Assembly (NCBI GenBank): GCA_038320345.1
Contig: JBBQED010000027.1
Location: 1-37,481, forward strand
DNA: 37,481 bases
DNA from: JBBQED01 sp038320345
GTDB taxonomy: Bacteria > Bacteroidota > Bacteroidia > AKYH767-A > OLB10
Direction: 5' to 3'
Shown here piece after piece: positions 8,288 to 17,351 of the stretch. Within the stretch, counting starts at the first letter, position 1. Each line of letters opens with the position of its first letter. The notes beneath the pieces were generated by a model, which saw only the letters and a program-made list of their open reading frames with translations, made no database searches and had not been told where the DNA came from. Made by a program: the position numbers and the translations under genes.

Positions 8288-9957
8288 TTTTCTGTTTCAC
8301 TTTTAATTACACGGACGATTGAACTTGATGTGGGTTTACTGATTTGAATGAAATTGATTCCCGTTAATAAATCTCGAGCGTTCAATCTAGTGATTTGTTT
8401 TCCGTTCTCATAAAAATTTTTCTCTAATATTATGGATCTTGTTCCCAAAGGATCAATGCGTGTGAATAAGATTTCACCCGGTAATTCATTCGTAAAGTAA
8501 ATTGAAAAGTAAGAATCCGATTCAACAGGGTTTGGAAAGGCTATATCTTTTGATGAGCTAATTGTTGATGCATTAATCACACTTCTCGACCAGCAAGACT
8601 CTGCGGGACCGATATCAGTATGATTTCCCTGAACGCGTTGTTCTCCATATATATCAGTGGTAAAATCAGTGTTGGGGATTTCAGTACCCGCATCAATCGC
8701 CCTGGAATCTTCAAGTAATCTGAAATTGTCATTTGTTGCATCTGCAAAACATAATTGAGTTGCTGAGGTAGAACAAAAATTAGTATTTACCAATGCTGAC
8801 TTTCCCACAACGCTAATGAAATCTGAAGTCATTGAATTATTTCCTTGGGTTGAATTTTCTTTCAGGACGATATTATTCGCAATCTGATTTGAATTTTCGC
8901 TAAGGTTATTGATAAGTCGGATACCTTGTTTTCTAGAATTCAAAATCAAATTATTATGAATCTTGAAATATAATCCATCTTCACTGGATTTATCATCAGC
9001 ATAAATACCGTAATCGGAGCTTGGTGAAAAATTGTTTTTACCTGGATTCAAAATAATATTATCATAGATGTAAATATCGCCTAGTCCATTTGTGAAAATT
9101 CCCGCTCCTTCACCGTTTTTGATGGTATTGTTCCAGATTTTACCTGTTGATCCTTCTCCTAAAATAATTCCAGTCATTTGCCATTCTACTTGTTTCTGGC
9201 TATCATATAAAACTTGATTATCATGGATATTCGTATTGATAGCGGAGCTCACTTGAATCCCATCCCATCCAGCATATTCAACGATATTTTCATAGATGGT
9301 TACATTTCTTAAAAGCGCAGGAAGTACAAGCGTAGGAATTCCGTTGCAGCTAAGTTGTTGACCTTTAAAAAATGAACTTCCAACATACATACCTTCATTG
9401 CCGCAATGATGGATATAACAATGATGGATTACCGTATTATATTGTGTGAATTCATCTCTTTTAAAATTGCAATCTGGTTCTGTCTTTGCAACAAGTCCTG
9501 CGTTCAACGTATTTCCAATTTCAATATGTTCCAATTCAAAATCACTAGAGTAATCTCCTACACTTAATCCGGATCCTCTAATATTCAAAATTTGGATTCC
9601 ATATTTGAATCGATCATCACCGTTCCCGCTCAGTTTCAAAAATGAACTCTGACGAATGGAGATTCCGAAATAATGATTGCTGTTAATTTCAACAATTCCA
9701 TTTCCATTGATGATAACGATAGGTTGGGAGATTGTACCATGGATATTTCTAAGTATTAACAACGATCTTAAACCAGGTTCAAGTTCCAGCGTATCTCCCG
9801 GCTGAAGTTCTTGGTAGGGAGCAAAAAGAGCATCCACCAATTGAACTGAAGTCTCAATGGTATAGCGTTTTTGAGCATGGATCGTAAAGCAGTAAAACAA
9901 GAATACCAGCGTGAGTAGTATTCTTGTTTTACTGGAAAATTTATTTTTTATAATCAT
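8284..9957 (-). CDS. T9SS-sorted right-handed beta-helix surface protein
   Basis: This 557-residue protein has a signal peptide (about 1-29, ending IHAQ). Residues about 60-400 consist of short Asn- and Ile-rich turns (such as NVTIYENIVEYAGWDGIQV and IWNNTIKNGEGAGI) typical of a right-handed parallel beta-helix, the fold of pectate lyases and other polysaccharide-active proteins. From about residue 470 a sorting domain begins with IAFPNPV, pointing to type IX secretion. No lyase catalytic residues can be assigned with certainty, so polysaccharide binding or cleavage is inferred from the fold. It starts directly after the stop of the LruC lipoprotein gene with no gap, so the two are almost certainly one operon. 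Confidence 0.88.
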   Translation of the reverse strand: MIIKNKFSSKTRILLTLVFLFYCFTIHAQKRYTIETSVQLVDALFAPYQELQPGDTLELEPGLRSLLILRNIHGTISQPIVIINGNGIVEINSNHYFGISIRQSSFLKLSGNGDDRFKYGIQILNIRGSGLSVGDYSSDFELEHIEIGNTLNAGLVAKTEPDCNFKRDEFTQYNTVIHHCYIHHCGNEGMYVGSSFFKGQQLSCNGIPTLVLPALLRNVTIYENIVEYAGWDGIQVSSAINTNIHDNQVLYDSQKQVEWQMTGIILGEGSTGKIWNNTIKNGEGAGIFTNGLGDIYIYDNIILNPGKNNFSPSSDYGIYADDKSSEDGLYFKIHNNLILNSRKQGIRLINNLSENSNQIANNIVLKENSTQGNNSMTSDFISVVGKSALVNTNFCSTSATQLCFADATNDNFRLLEDSRAIDAGTEIPNTDFTTDIYGEQRVQGNHTDIGPAESCWSRSVINASTISSSKDIAFPNPVESDSYFSIYFTNELPGEILFTRIDPLGTRSIILEKNFYENGKQITRLNARDLLTGINFIQISKPTSSSIVRVIKSETEN

Positions 9958-12048
9958 TTATCGATACAACAAATAAGTGTTATTTCTGTATCCTACGTTG
10001 TCTTTGTACCAGTCAGGAAACTGAGTGCCTCCTGATTGTGCCCATGCTCCGAATTTTAAATATCCTTTCAGAATAGGATTCTTTTCAATGACCACAGCGT
10101 AAGGAGCTGGAATATTCAAGGCCCAAGGAAGATTGTTTTGGGTGGTATAATATTTTGAAGTAGCAATAGATGATTTATCTTGACCCGTTCCGAATAATGA
10201 TTTGTCAGCTTTATCAGTTGGAGCTTTATTAGCAAGGTGAATTTCATAACATCTTCTCATATTGCTAATCATAAACGGATTGAAGGGTGCAGTTCCAATA
10301 GCAGCTGCTGTTTGCGCCGTAGTGAATTTAACAGCTACCGTAATTGTATCGCCTGTTACAGGTGGAGAGGTGGCAATGGTATTAATATAAGTACTTCCTG
10401 GATTCGTAATTATATTTAAGGCATTATCAAAAACAATAATTGTTGCCTTTGTTTGTCCCGCTTCGGTTTTGTTACTCGAAAGTTGGATATAACTTTGCGA
10501 CATGCTAGCTCCTGTAACTGTATTCACGGTTCCACTTGCCACCGGTATTTGGAAGCCAAATCCATCTTGGAAAGAGCCCCCTATAGCTTTCACATAAACT
10601 CTAGCTCTAATTTCTTTTATTTTGTTAGATGCATTTTTTATGGTGTTAAATCGATAACCTACAATTAAATCGTTCATATCATAATCACCCTTGAATGGCC
10701 AGAGATCTTCAAAGGCAAGATGCCCGTAAGTAGAAGCACTTGGATAATAACTGTTGTAGGCAAGAGCTGCATCTAATGGATAATCATCATTAATATCCAA
10801 TACTCCATCACCATCCGAATCAGTTGGAAGGGTTATCCTTGCAACATTTGTTTTTGAGGTGGCAGTATTTGGAACAGTGCGTACACTAAAAATAGCATCG
10901 TTAAAATCATTATCCGCCAAACTCGTTCTGTTATAATCTTCAAATCCGAAAACCATTTTCTGATCTAGGGAATCATACATCATCACACAATGTTGTTTGT
11001 TTGCAACGGCAGGTTCAGGATTCAGATCCTTATTGGAATAGTACTGTGCAATGCCATCGGTTACCAGTTTTGTAGTCGTATTATAACCATTAGCCATGAG
11101 AACAAAACCTATGGCAGTGTCAGCTCCAAATGTGCCTATAAGTACTTTATCACCGCTTACAAGTCCACCACCGGAACCACTCAAACTTAGATTCGGAAAA
11201 ACAACTTTAACACCACTGATATCGCTAACTGAATGCGGAGGAAAATTTTTATTGTAAGTGTAATAAGCAATCGAATTTCTATATCCAGATGTTTCGTGAA
11301 TGAAAGTAACATACACCTGTGAGGATTGGGTGAGAACAACGTTGGTTTCCACACCAGTATTTAGAAACTGTGGGTGCGTTGTTAATACCGATCGCTTTTC
11401 TATTAAGGAATTATTCATCCTCGTTAAAAAAGTAGATGAAATCGGATCTCTTGGTGTACTCAAATAATTGGGCACTCCGGTTCCAGTCCATGTGCCGATG
11501 TAAGTTTTGGTAGGCATTCCCAGTGTTTTGTTCGAATAACCCGAAAAAGTTACAGCCTTGTTTAGAGGTTCAGCAACTGTTATTTGCTGAGGATTGCTAC
11601 CACCAAGTGTTAGGTTAATTGTTGTGCCCGTTACTCGCCCAATAACATTATCGACAATTCCTGCGCACTCCGTTTTTACAACAACGGTTTGGAGGTTGGT
11701 TGGAATTTTAATAGTTCCTTCGAGCAAACCATTTTCATTCGTTGCACCAGAGAATAACTCTACACCTCTATTTTCAGGTAGATCAGTATAGATACTCATT
11801 CTGATTCCTTCCAGCGGAGCATCTGTATTCGATAGGAGATGAATGTTCAAATCAGTTTCTTTATCTGAATCATAATTAAAAGATTCAGGTACTACTAGCT
11901 GCGACATATCAGTAATCTCCCCTACAGGAGGTGCGGGAGTTTCGCTATACTGATCAATTTCCTTAACACATGAGCTAAAGCTAATCGCAATAATGAAACC
12001 TAGAATAAAATTAAATCCAGCATTTCTGAGTTTGTTTGAGTAATTCAT
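9958..12048 (-). CDS. LruC/DUF4114-domain surface lipoprotein
   Basis: This 696-residue protein has a hydrophobic leader ending in FSSC (Cys27), a plausible lipobox. It is followed by an acidic, proline-rich linker and a region about 70-150 that resembles a carboxypeptidase-regulatory-like beta domain. Residues about 245-392 resemble DUF4114 (FGFEDYNR..DNDFNDAIF). At 411-424 there is a calcium-binding-type repeat DSDGDGVLDINDDYP. From about 430 to the end lies an LruC-type domain (LAFEDLWPFKGDYDMNDLIV). The molecular role of LruC domains is not established; the acidic repeats suggest calcium binding at the cell surface. It is immediately upstream of the beta-helix protein and 76 bp downstream of a polysaccharide GT2 gene on the same strand. 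Confidence 0.87.
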   Translation of the reverse strand: MNYSNKLRNAGFNFILGFIIAISFSSCVKEIDQYSETPAPPVGEITDMSQLVVPESFNYDSDKETDLNIHLLSNTDAPLEGIRMSIYTDLPENRGVELFSGATNENGLLEGTIKIPTNLQTVVVKTECAGIVDNVIGRVTGTTINLTLGGSNPQQITVAEPLNKAVTFSGYSNKTLGMPTKTYIGTWTGTGVPNYLSTPRDPISSTFLTRMNNSLIEKRSVLTTHPQFLNTGVETNVVLTQSSQVYVTFIHETSGYRNSIAYYTYNKNFPPHSVSDISGVKVVFPNLSLSGSGGGLVSGDKVLIGTFGADTAIGFVLMANGYNTTTKLVTDGIAQYYSNKDLNPEPAVANKQHCVMMYDSLDQKMVFGFEDYNRTSLADNDFNDAIFSVRTVPNTATSKTNVARITLPTDSDGDGVLDINDDYPLDAALAYNSYYPSASTYGHLAFEDLWPFKGDYDMNDLIVGYRFNTIKNASNKIKEIRARVYVKAIGGSFQDGFGFQIPVASGTVNTVTGASMSQSYIQLSSNKTEAGQTKATIIVFDNALNIITNPGSTYINTIATSPPVTGDTITVAVKFTTAQTAAAIGTAPFNPFMISNMRRCYEIHLANKAPTDKADKSLFGTGQDKSSIATSKYYTTQNNLPWALNIPAPYAVVIEKNPILKGYLKFGAWAQSGGTQFPDWYKDNVGYRNNTYLLYR

Positions 12049-12124
12049 TGTTGATTTGATATGCAGGCAATCTACATCCCTCCAACCACTGGAAACCTCA
12101 GAAAAGTGAAAAACCTTACAAATG

Positions 12125-13318
12125 TCAGGCTGCTTGTTTTGTGATCTCTATTTTTCTTTCAGAGCGTTCCCAAGCTGCTGACTGTTTACCTTGCATGAAT
12201 CGGAAATACCCTGCAAGAGCAGCATAATTCATGACTAAAAAATAGTAGGGTACAAAAAATATCTTTATTCGTATAGACCTATTTTCCATGATCCAACCTA
12301 GCGATGCTGCAGCATAAAACGATAGGTGTACTATCAGTGCATTTGCATAAAAAAGATCCTGGTTAGCCATTATAATATTTAAGGGCAACAACAAGAATAA
12401 AACGAGTGGTGCCAGTGTCCATCTTAAAACTCGATGTGATACATATTGAAATGTAAGTAAGGGATGTTTACAAAAGTTGAGTGCATCTTTTAGTCTGGAC
12501 ATAGCCTGCCATCCACCTGCGCAAATTCTGATCTTCCTTTTTAACTCTTCTTTTGTATTTACGGATGATGTTTCTACAGCTACTGCTTCCGGCTCGTATT
12601 TAACGAGATATCCCTTTTCGGTAATCCGCATCGATAGCATGAAATCATCTAGAATAGTATCTTCTTCGATCCTATTAAAAAGATGTTTCCGGAATGAAAA
12701 TAATTCTCCTGCAGCGCCAACCATCGTAAGTAATCTCGAATCCAAATTTTTTAATAGGGATTCATATTTCCAATAAATGCCCTCACCAGCTCCTGCAGCA
12801 TTTTCTTTTTCTTCTAGTTGAATACGTTTTTCACCACTTACTGCTCCCACCATCGGATCGACATAATGACGCATCATCTTTTTTATTGCATCAGGATTTA
12901 ATGCAGTATTTGCATCAGATACAATGATGATATCACCATCAGCGTATGCAACAGCACGATTTACAGCAGCTGATTTTCCTTTTCTTTCATTACGGTGAAG
13001 TAATGCCACATTGAGAAACGAAGAAACAATTTTTTCTGTTCCATCAGTAGATCCATCGGTGATGATTATGATCTGAATCTTATCTAGAGGATAATCTAGA
13101 TATTGTGTGTTTTTAATCTTAGCAGAAATAATACTTGCTTCATTATAGCAGGGTATGATAAATGATACCATTGGTGCATAACGGTTATTGCTGAGAATTA
13201 ACTCTGGATAAAATTTCTCTTTGATTTTTACCAATATGTAAAGTACAATTCCATATCCTAAATAGGAATAAAAAATGATAGATATAAAGAACCAGAAAAT
13301 GATTGCTAAGGTATTCAT
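12125..13318 (-). CDS. Membrane family 2 glycosyltransferase
   Basis: This 397-residue protein has one N-terminal membrane segment (about 4-30), a cytosolic GT2 domain and hydrophobic segments near the C-terminus (about 290-380). Motifs are SFIIPCYNE (52-60), the metal site SDANT (134-138, Asp135), ILDDF (222-226) with the probable catalytic acid, and RICAGGWQ (264-271) in the place of the QxxRW box of processive enzymes. The layout resembles hyaluronan- or poly-GlcNAc-synthase-like enzymes, but the acceptor is unknown. The start overlaps the acyltransferase stop by 4 nt, so both are made from one message and probably act on the same glycan. Confidence 0.9.
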   Translation of the reverse strand: MNTLAIIFWFFISIIFYSYLGYGIVLYILVKIKEKFYPELILSNNRYAPMVSFIIPCYNEASIISAKIKNTQYLDYPLDKIQIIIITDGSTDGTEKIVSSFLNVALLHRNERKGKSAAVNRAVAYADGDIIIVSDANTALNPDAIKKMMRHYVDPMVGAVSGEKRIQLEEKENAAGAGEGIYWKYESLLKNLDSRLLTMVGAAGELFSFRKHLFNRIEEDTILDDFMLSMRITEKGYLVKYEPEAVAVETSSVNTKEELKRKIRICAGGWQAMSRLKDALNFCKHPLLTFQYVSHRVLRWTLAPLVLFLLLPLNIIMANQDLFYANALIVHLSFYAAASLGWIMENRSIRIKIFFVPYYFLVMNYAALAGYFRFMQGKQSAAWERSERKIEITKQAA

Positions 13319-13959
13319 GCTACTGTTTTTAAATTTTCAAAACGATGACTGCGTTCCCATTCTTTTGTGGAAACATTATACTGTTTAATTATTTTAGCTG
13401 GGTTTCCGCCTACAATACTGTAAGGAGGTACGTCTTTGGTAATAATACTACCAGCTGCAACTACTGCATGTTTACCGATTCTTATTCCCGCAGTAATTAC
13501 CGAATTAGCACCAATCCAGCAATCATCTTCAATCACCACTTCTGCAGTGGTACACGGTTGATTTTTAATTGGAGTGTGTATATCTTGATACCCATGATTC
13601 AATCCGGAGATCACCACATGTTGAGCTAGGATGATATTATTTCCGATGGTTACTGGACCAATTATCGTATTGGATAATCCGATTCGCACGCCATTACCGA
13701 TGATGACGGCACCCATTCCATTATTGACCACCGAAAAATCTTCGATCGTGCTATTACTGCCGAGTGTAAATGGATTAAATGGGAGTACATCCATTCGGGT
13801 ATTTCTTCTGATGAGTGAGTTTTTTCCCTTCTTATGAAAAAATGGATTCACGAATAACTGCACCCATAAACGTGGCCGTGCCTGGTTTACAGGCATCAGT
13901 AGGCGTAGGGTGAATTTCTTCAATCCTTTATTCGATTTAATCTTCTGAAGCAGGCTCAT
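13315..13959 (-). CDS. Hexapeptide-repeat acyltransferase (LbH family)
   Basis: This 214-residue protein has left-handed beta-helix hexapeptide repeats from about 65 to 185 (for example IGNGVRIG, IGANSVITAGIRIG, VVAAGSIITKDVPPYSIVGGNPAK). The likely catalytic His122 is in the loop GLNHGY. The C-terminal half is that of WcaF/CatB-like O-acetyltransferases, which use acetyl-CoA to modify sugars. In this setting it most likely acetylates a residue of the exopolysaccharide, but the substrate is inferred from the neighbours. It is the first gene of a two-gene unit with the GT2 and is divergent from the plus-strand GT/methyltransferase pair. Confidence 0.9.
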   Translation of the reverse strand: MSLLQKIKSNKGLKKFTLRLLMPVNQARPRLWVQLFVNPFFHKKGKNSLIRRNTRMDVLPFNPFTLGSNSTIEDFSVVNNGMGAVIIGNGVRIGLSNTIIGPVTIGNNIILAQHVVISGLNHGYQDIHTPIKNQPCTTAEVVIEDDCWIGANSVITAGIRIGKHAVVAAGSIITKDVPPYSIVGGNPAKIIKQYNVSTKEWERSHRFENLKTVA

Positions 13960-14107
13960 CGTTTTAATTAGTAATTCTTATACGAATTCTTCCTATAGAG
14001 GTTACTCTTATGACTGGATTTGAAGTTTGATTCCTCTTGCATGTAACCAGTTGGTTTTTTAGGAGTATAATATGTTAGAGCAATGAGTGATTTCTAGTTT
14101 GAAAAAT

Positions 14108-15307
14108 ATGATTAGCGGAAAAAATATAGTAGTCGTTGGCTTGCAACCTTGGGATATTGCCATCGGCAGTAATTGCAAGAATATTGCTGCTGAATTGGCT
14201 AAGGAAAACCGAGTATTGTACGTGAATCCTCCTCTTGACAGAGTGACATATTTAAAAACGCGCCAAAAGCCTGAAGTGGTGACTCGATTAGAAGTGATTC
14301 AGGGAAAAAAAGAAGCGCTCACTCAAATTCATGAAAATTTATGGTCGTTACAACCATCTGTAATCGCAGAATCGATTAACTGGATCAGAAATGATTACCT
14401 GTTTCGAATGATGAACCGGGTGAATAATCGACGTCTGGCTAACGAAATTCAAGGAGCGATGATAGCACTTGGATTTGATGAGCATATTTTATTTAATGAT
14501 CAGTCGATGATTCGTTGTTATCATCTGAAAGAATATTTAAAGCCTGAAATTTTTATATACTACATCAGAGATAATCTAAAATCGATTTCTTACTTCAAGC
14601 GTCATGCGTTAAAAATGGAAGAAGAATTGATCACCAGTGCCGACATCGTCGTAACTAATTCAGGTTACCTTGCTGATTTTGCTCGTACGTTAAATCCGAA
14701 TGCTCATTTTGTAGGGCAGGGCTGTGATTTTACGCTCTTTTCAGATCCTTCTCAAATTCCAGTGTCAGAAGAGATGTGCTCTATTCCAAAACCTATTCTG
14801 GGCTATGTCGGATTTCTTACGGATGTTCGATTAGACATAAATTTATTGGTGAACATTGCTAAATCTCGTCCTAATTGGAATTTAGTTCTCGTAGGACCGG
14901 AAGATAAAGCGTTTAAAAAAAGTGAATTGCATCAACTTAGCAATGTTTACTTTTTAGGAGATAAAAAGCCAGTACATCTGCCACAATTTATCCAAGGCTT
15001 CGATATAGCTTTAAATCCACAAGTGATCAATGAAGTAACTACGGGAAATTACCCTCGGAAAATTGATGAGTATCTCGCCATGGGTAAGCCTACTGTCGCT
15101 ACTCAAACTCCCTTTATGGACTACTTCAAGGATTATACCTATCTGGCAAGGACGCCGGATGAATACCTGACTCAGATTTCGAAAGCGATGAATGAAAATT
15201 CTAAGGATTTTGAAAATGCGCGTAGAGAATTTGCAATGACCCATACTTGGGAACAGTGCGTTCAAAAGATTTCAGAGCATATTGCGACCTACCAATTTAC
15301 TAGCTGA
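14108..15307 (+). CDS. GT-B glycosyltransferase
   Basis: This is a cytosolic GT-B enzyme of about 399 residues. The N-terminus (IVVVGLQPWDIAIGSNC) and YVNPPLDR segment, and a C-terminal Rossmann half (LGYVGFLTDVR, LVLVGPED, YLAMGKPTVAT), match a Bacteroidota group of GT1/GT4-like glycosyltransferases. Donor and acceptor are unknown. The frame can also open at a GTG at 14087, but the ATG at 14108 starts just before the first beta strand and is preferred. The GTG is preceded directly by the stop of a four-residue micro-ORF. A methyltransferase follows after 24 bp on the same strand. Confidence 0.9.
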   Translation: MISGKNIVVVGLQPWDIAIGSNCKNIAAELAKENRVLYVNPPLDRVTYLKTRQKPEVVTRLEVIQGKKEALTQIHENLWSLQPSVIAESINWIRNDYLFRMMNRVNNRRLANEIQGAMIALGFDEHILFNDQSMIRCYHLKEYLKPEIFIYYIRDNLKSISYFKRHALKMEEELITSADIVVTNSGYLADFARTLNPNAHFVGQGCDFTLFSDPSQIPVSEEMCSIPKPILGYVGFLTDVRLDINLLVNIAKSRPNWNLVLVGPEDKAFKKSELHQLSNVYFLGDKKPVHLPQFIQGFDIALNPQVINEVTTGNYPRKIDEYLAMGKPTVATQTPFMDYFKDYTYLARTPDEYLTQISKAMNENSKDFENARREFAMTHTWEQCVQKISEHIATYQFTS

Positions 15308-15331
15308 TATTTGTATTATTAAAGAGAACTT

Positions 15332-16102
15332 ATGAAGAAGCATAGAACTAATCTTGCCCAGTATACTGAATTTACTGAAGTTGTTGATTTGAAACGACTC
15401 AACTTTATTGCAGATGCTATTCAAACGTATTGTAAACCTGGTGCTCGGATTCTTGATGTTGGATGTGGAAATGGAAATATTGCACGCGGAATTGGAAGTC
15501 TCGGGTTTAATGTGACTGGAATTGATTTCAGTGCTGAGGCGATTCGTTATGCAAAGTCAAAAAATACTATGCCTAATGTTGACTTCAGAGTTTGTAGTGC
15601 TGAAGAAATTACCAATGAAGAGCGGTATGATGCGGTGATTTGCAGTGAAGTGCTTGAACATTTACATCAACCTGATTTATTGGTGAATGTGTTATCAAGA
15701 ATTCTTCAAGAAGGAGCTATCTTGGTAGCTACTGTTCCGAATGGAATCGGACCTCGTGAGATGCTTGTCACTCGCCCAGTTCAGTCAATGAGTAGTGGAT
15801 GGATGGGAAAAGTGATTGATCAATCTAAAAAAGCATTGGGATATAATAATAATACGGTGCAAAGTAGTTCGGGTGATTTAACTCACGTTCAGTTTTTTAC
15901 AAAGAGCGAAATATGTGACTTGATACAAAAGTTTGGATTTAATCTCTTAGAATTTGGTCATTCTAATTTTATTGAAAAAGTATTTCCTTATTCATTGCTG
16001 ACTAAGCACTTTAAGACTTTATCTGAAATTGATAATACTATGGTTGATTATTTACCTTCTGTGATGGCAAGTGGTTTTAATACCGTATGGAAAAGAGTTT
16101 GA
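15332..16102 (+). CDS. Class I SAM-dependent methyltransferase
   Basis: This 256-residue protein has a UbiG/UbiE-like Rossmann methyltransferase fold: motif I is ILDVGCGNGNIA (40-51), the SAM-ribose acid is in VTGIDFSAEA, and the CSEVLEHL segment is present. It lies 24 bp after the GT-B gene with an AAAGAGA-like sequence before the ATG, so they are probably co-transcribed. Given the neighbours, methylation of a sugar or of a chain terminus of the exopolysaccharide is likely, but substrate prediction from sequence is not possible. It ends 65 bp from the convergent end of the large polysaccharide operon. Confidence 0.9.
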   Translation: MKKHRTNLAQYTEFTEVVDLKRLNFIADAIQTYCKPGARILDVGCGNGNIARGIGSLGFNVTGIDFSAEAIRYAKSKNTMPNVDFRVCSAEEITNEERYDAVICSEVLEHLHQPDLLVNVLSRILQEGAILVATVPNGIGPREMLVTRPVQSMSSGWMGKVIDQSKKALGYNNNTVQSSSGDLTHVQFFTKSEICDLIQKFGFNLLEFGHSNFIEKVFPYSLLTKHFKTLSEIDNTMVDYLPSVMASGFNTVWKRV

Positions 16103-16167
16103 TGCACTGAAAATATTTTGCCAATTAAAAATAGAAGGGGAGGGCTTTGAGATGATATTTTCTGGAC

Positions 16168-17337
16168 TTAAACTTCCTGGATTTGAAATGCACTAGAGGT
16201 ATCCTTAATTTTTGCGTACGATTTATAGACATTTAATAGTAATGCTGATGATCGTTTCCAGCTGAAGCGGTTGATGCGAATTAAACCCTTAGCAATGAAT
16301 TGCTGGCTGAGCTCTTTGTTAGAAATTAACTGATGAATAGCTTCTGCAATTTCTGAAGGATGATTAGGATTTGTATAATAAGCAGCATTCCCAGCAATTT
16401 CAGGCATAGAAGAAACGCCAGAGGTGATAACTGGAGTGCCGCAAGCCATTGCTTCGAGTATTGGAATTCCAAAACTTTCTCGGAGAGACGGGTAGAGAAA
16501 ACAGCTAGCTAAATTGTAGACGTCCGTCAATTCGGTGTTGCTAATATAATTGCTGATGATTAAATCTTCTTCTATTCCTTCGAGTCCGTATTTCTGAATG
16601 AGTCGATTGACACGATGCGAAGCAATATCCGCCATCACGACCTTCATAGTGAGTTTACCTTCCTGTTTTAGCTGATGAATCGCTTTAAGGACGTTTAGTG
16701 TATTTTTTTTAGGATCTGTATTGGCAAGAAAGAAAATAAATCCATTGGTAGGGAGTTTATACCTGACTTGTGTACTCAGTAATGATTCAAGAGGTTTTAC
16801 AGCGAACTGTGAACCACAAGCATTCGGTATGACAGTAATTTTATCCTTGCAGGTAGGTAGCCTTCGTGCAATTGTCGTGGCTTCTGATGTGGATACAGTA
16901 ATGATTTTATCTGCTTTTTTCACAGCATATGGAACAATCATTCTGCGGTAGTAATTCCCGAGTTGTTGAAAGAGTGTTCCTCCTTTTGGAACGTTTTTCT
17001 CCAGATAGATAACATCATGCAACGTTAGAATGAGTTTGCATGTGGTGAGTAAAGGAGCTGTATTTCCAGTGCTATGCAAAACATCCAACTGATATTTTAC
17101 AGTCAGGTAAGGTAGTATTATTTGTTCAGCAATGGGTAATAGTACTTTTTTGATTTTTATAATGTGGAAGTTTGCAGTTTCATGGATAACTTCATTCTCC
17201 TCATCTTCAAAGCAAAATATAAAATATTCGTTGTCGCGATCGCTTTGCTGCAACTGACGTATATGTTCAATGGCAACGAAATCCATCCCATGTTTGAATT
17301 TCCTGAAAATTTTAAACGCCTCAATTCCTATTCTCAT
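16168..17337 (-). CDS. GT-B (GT4-like) glycosyltransferase, last gene of the EPS operon
   Basis: This 389-residue cytosolic GT-B enzyme has the donor-binding E(x7)E pattern in RESFGIPILEAMACGTPVI and the usual VIPNAC and FFLANTDPKKN segments at the start of the C-terminal domain. It retains the sugar-nucleotide configuration (GT4). The sugar transferred is unknown. It is the distal gene of the minus-strand polysaccharide operon, 14 bp after the previous glycosyltransferase. No strong hairpin terminator is seen in the 65-bp convergent gap that follows. Confidence 0.93.
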   Translation of the reverse strand: MRIGIEAFKIFRKFKHGMDFVAIEHIRQLQQSDRDNEYFIFCFEDEENEVIHETANFHIIKIKKVLLPIAEQIILPYLTVKYQLDVLHSTGNTAPLLTTCKLILTLHDVIYLEKNVPKGGTLFQQLGNYYRRMIVPYAVKKADKIITVSTSEATTIARRLPTCKDKITVIPNACGSQFAVKPLESLLSTQVRYKLPTNGFIFFLANTDPKKNTLNVLKAIHQLKQEGKLTMKVVMADIASHRVNRLIQKYGLEGIEEDLIISNYISNTELTDVYNLASCFLYPSLRESFGIPILEAMACGTPVITSGVSSMPEIAGNAAYYTNPNHPSEIAEAIHQLISNKELSQQFIAKGLIRINRFSWKRSSALLLNVYKSYAKIKDTSSAFQIQEV

Positions 17338-17351
17338 GATTAGTTTTCGAT

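Noticed and set aside
14072..14097. Micro-ORFs (MLEQ, then overlapping MSDF) after an AGGAG sequence, as a leader peptide of the GT-B gene
   Set aside because: Four-codon frames are expected by chance in AT-rich sequence, and no attenuator hairpin or codon bias was seen.
16103..16167. Bidirectional terminator between the methyltransferase and the EPS operon end
   Set aside because: Only a short AAATATTTT palindrome is present; no stem with a T-run.
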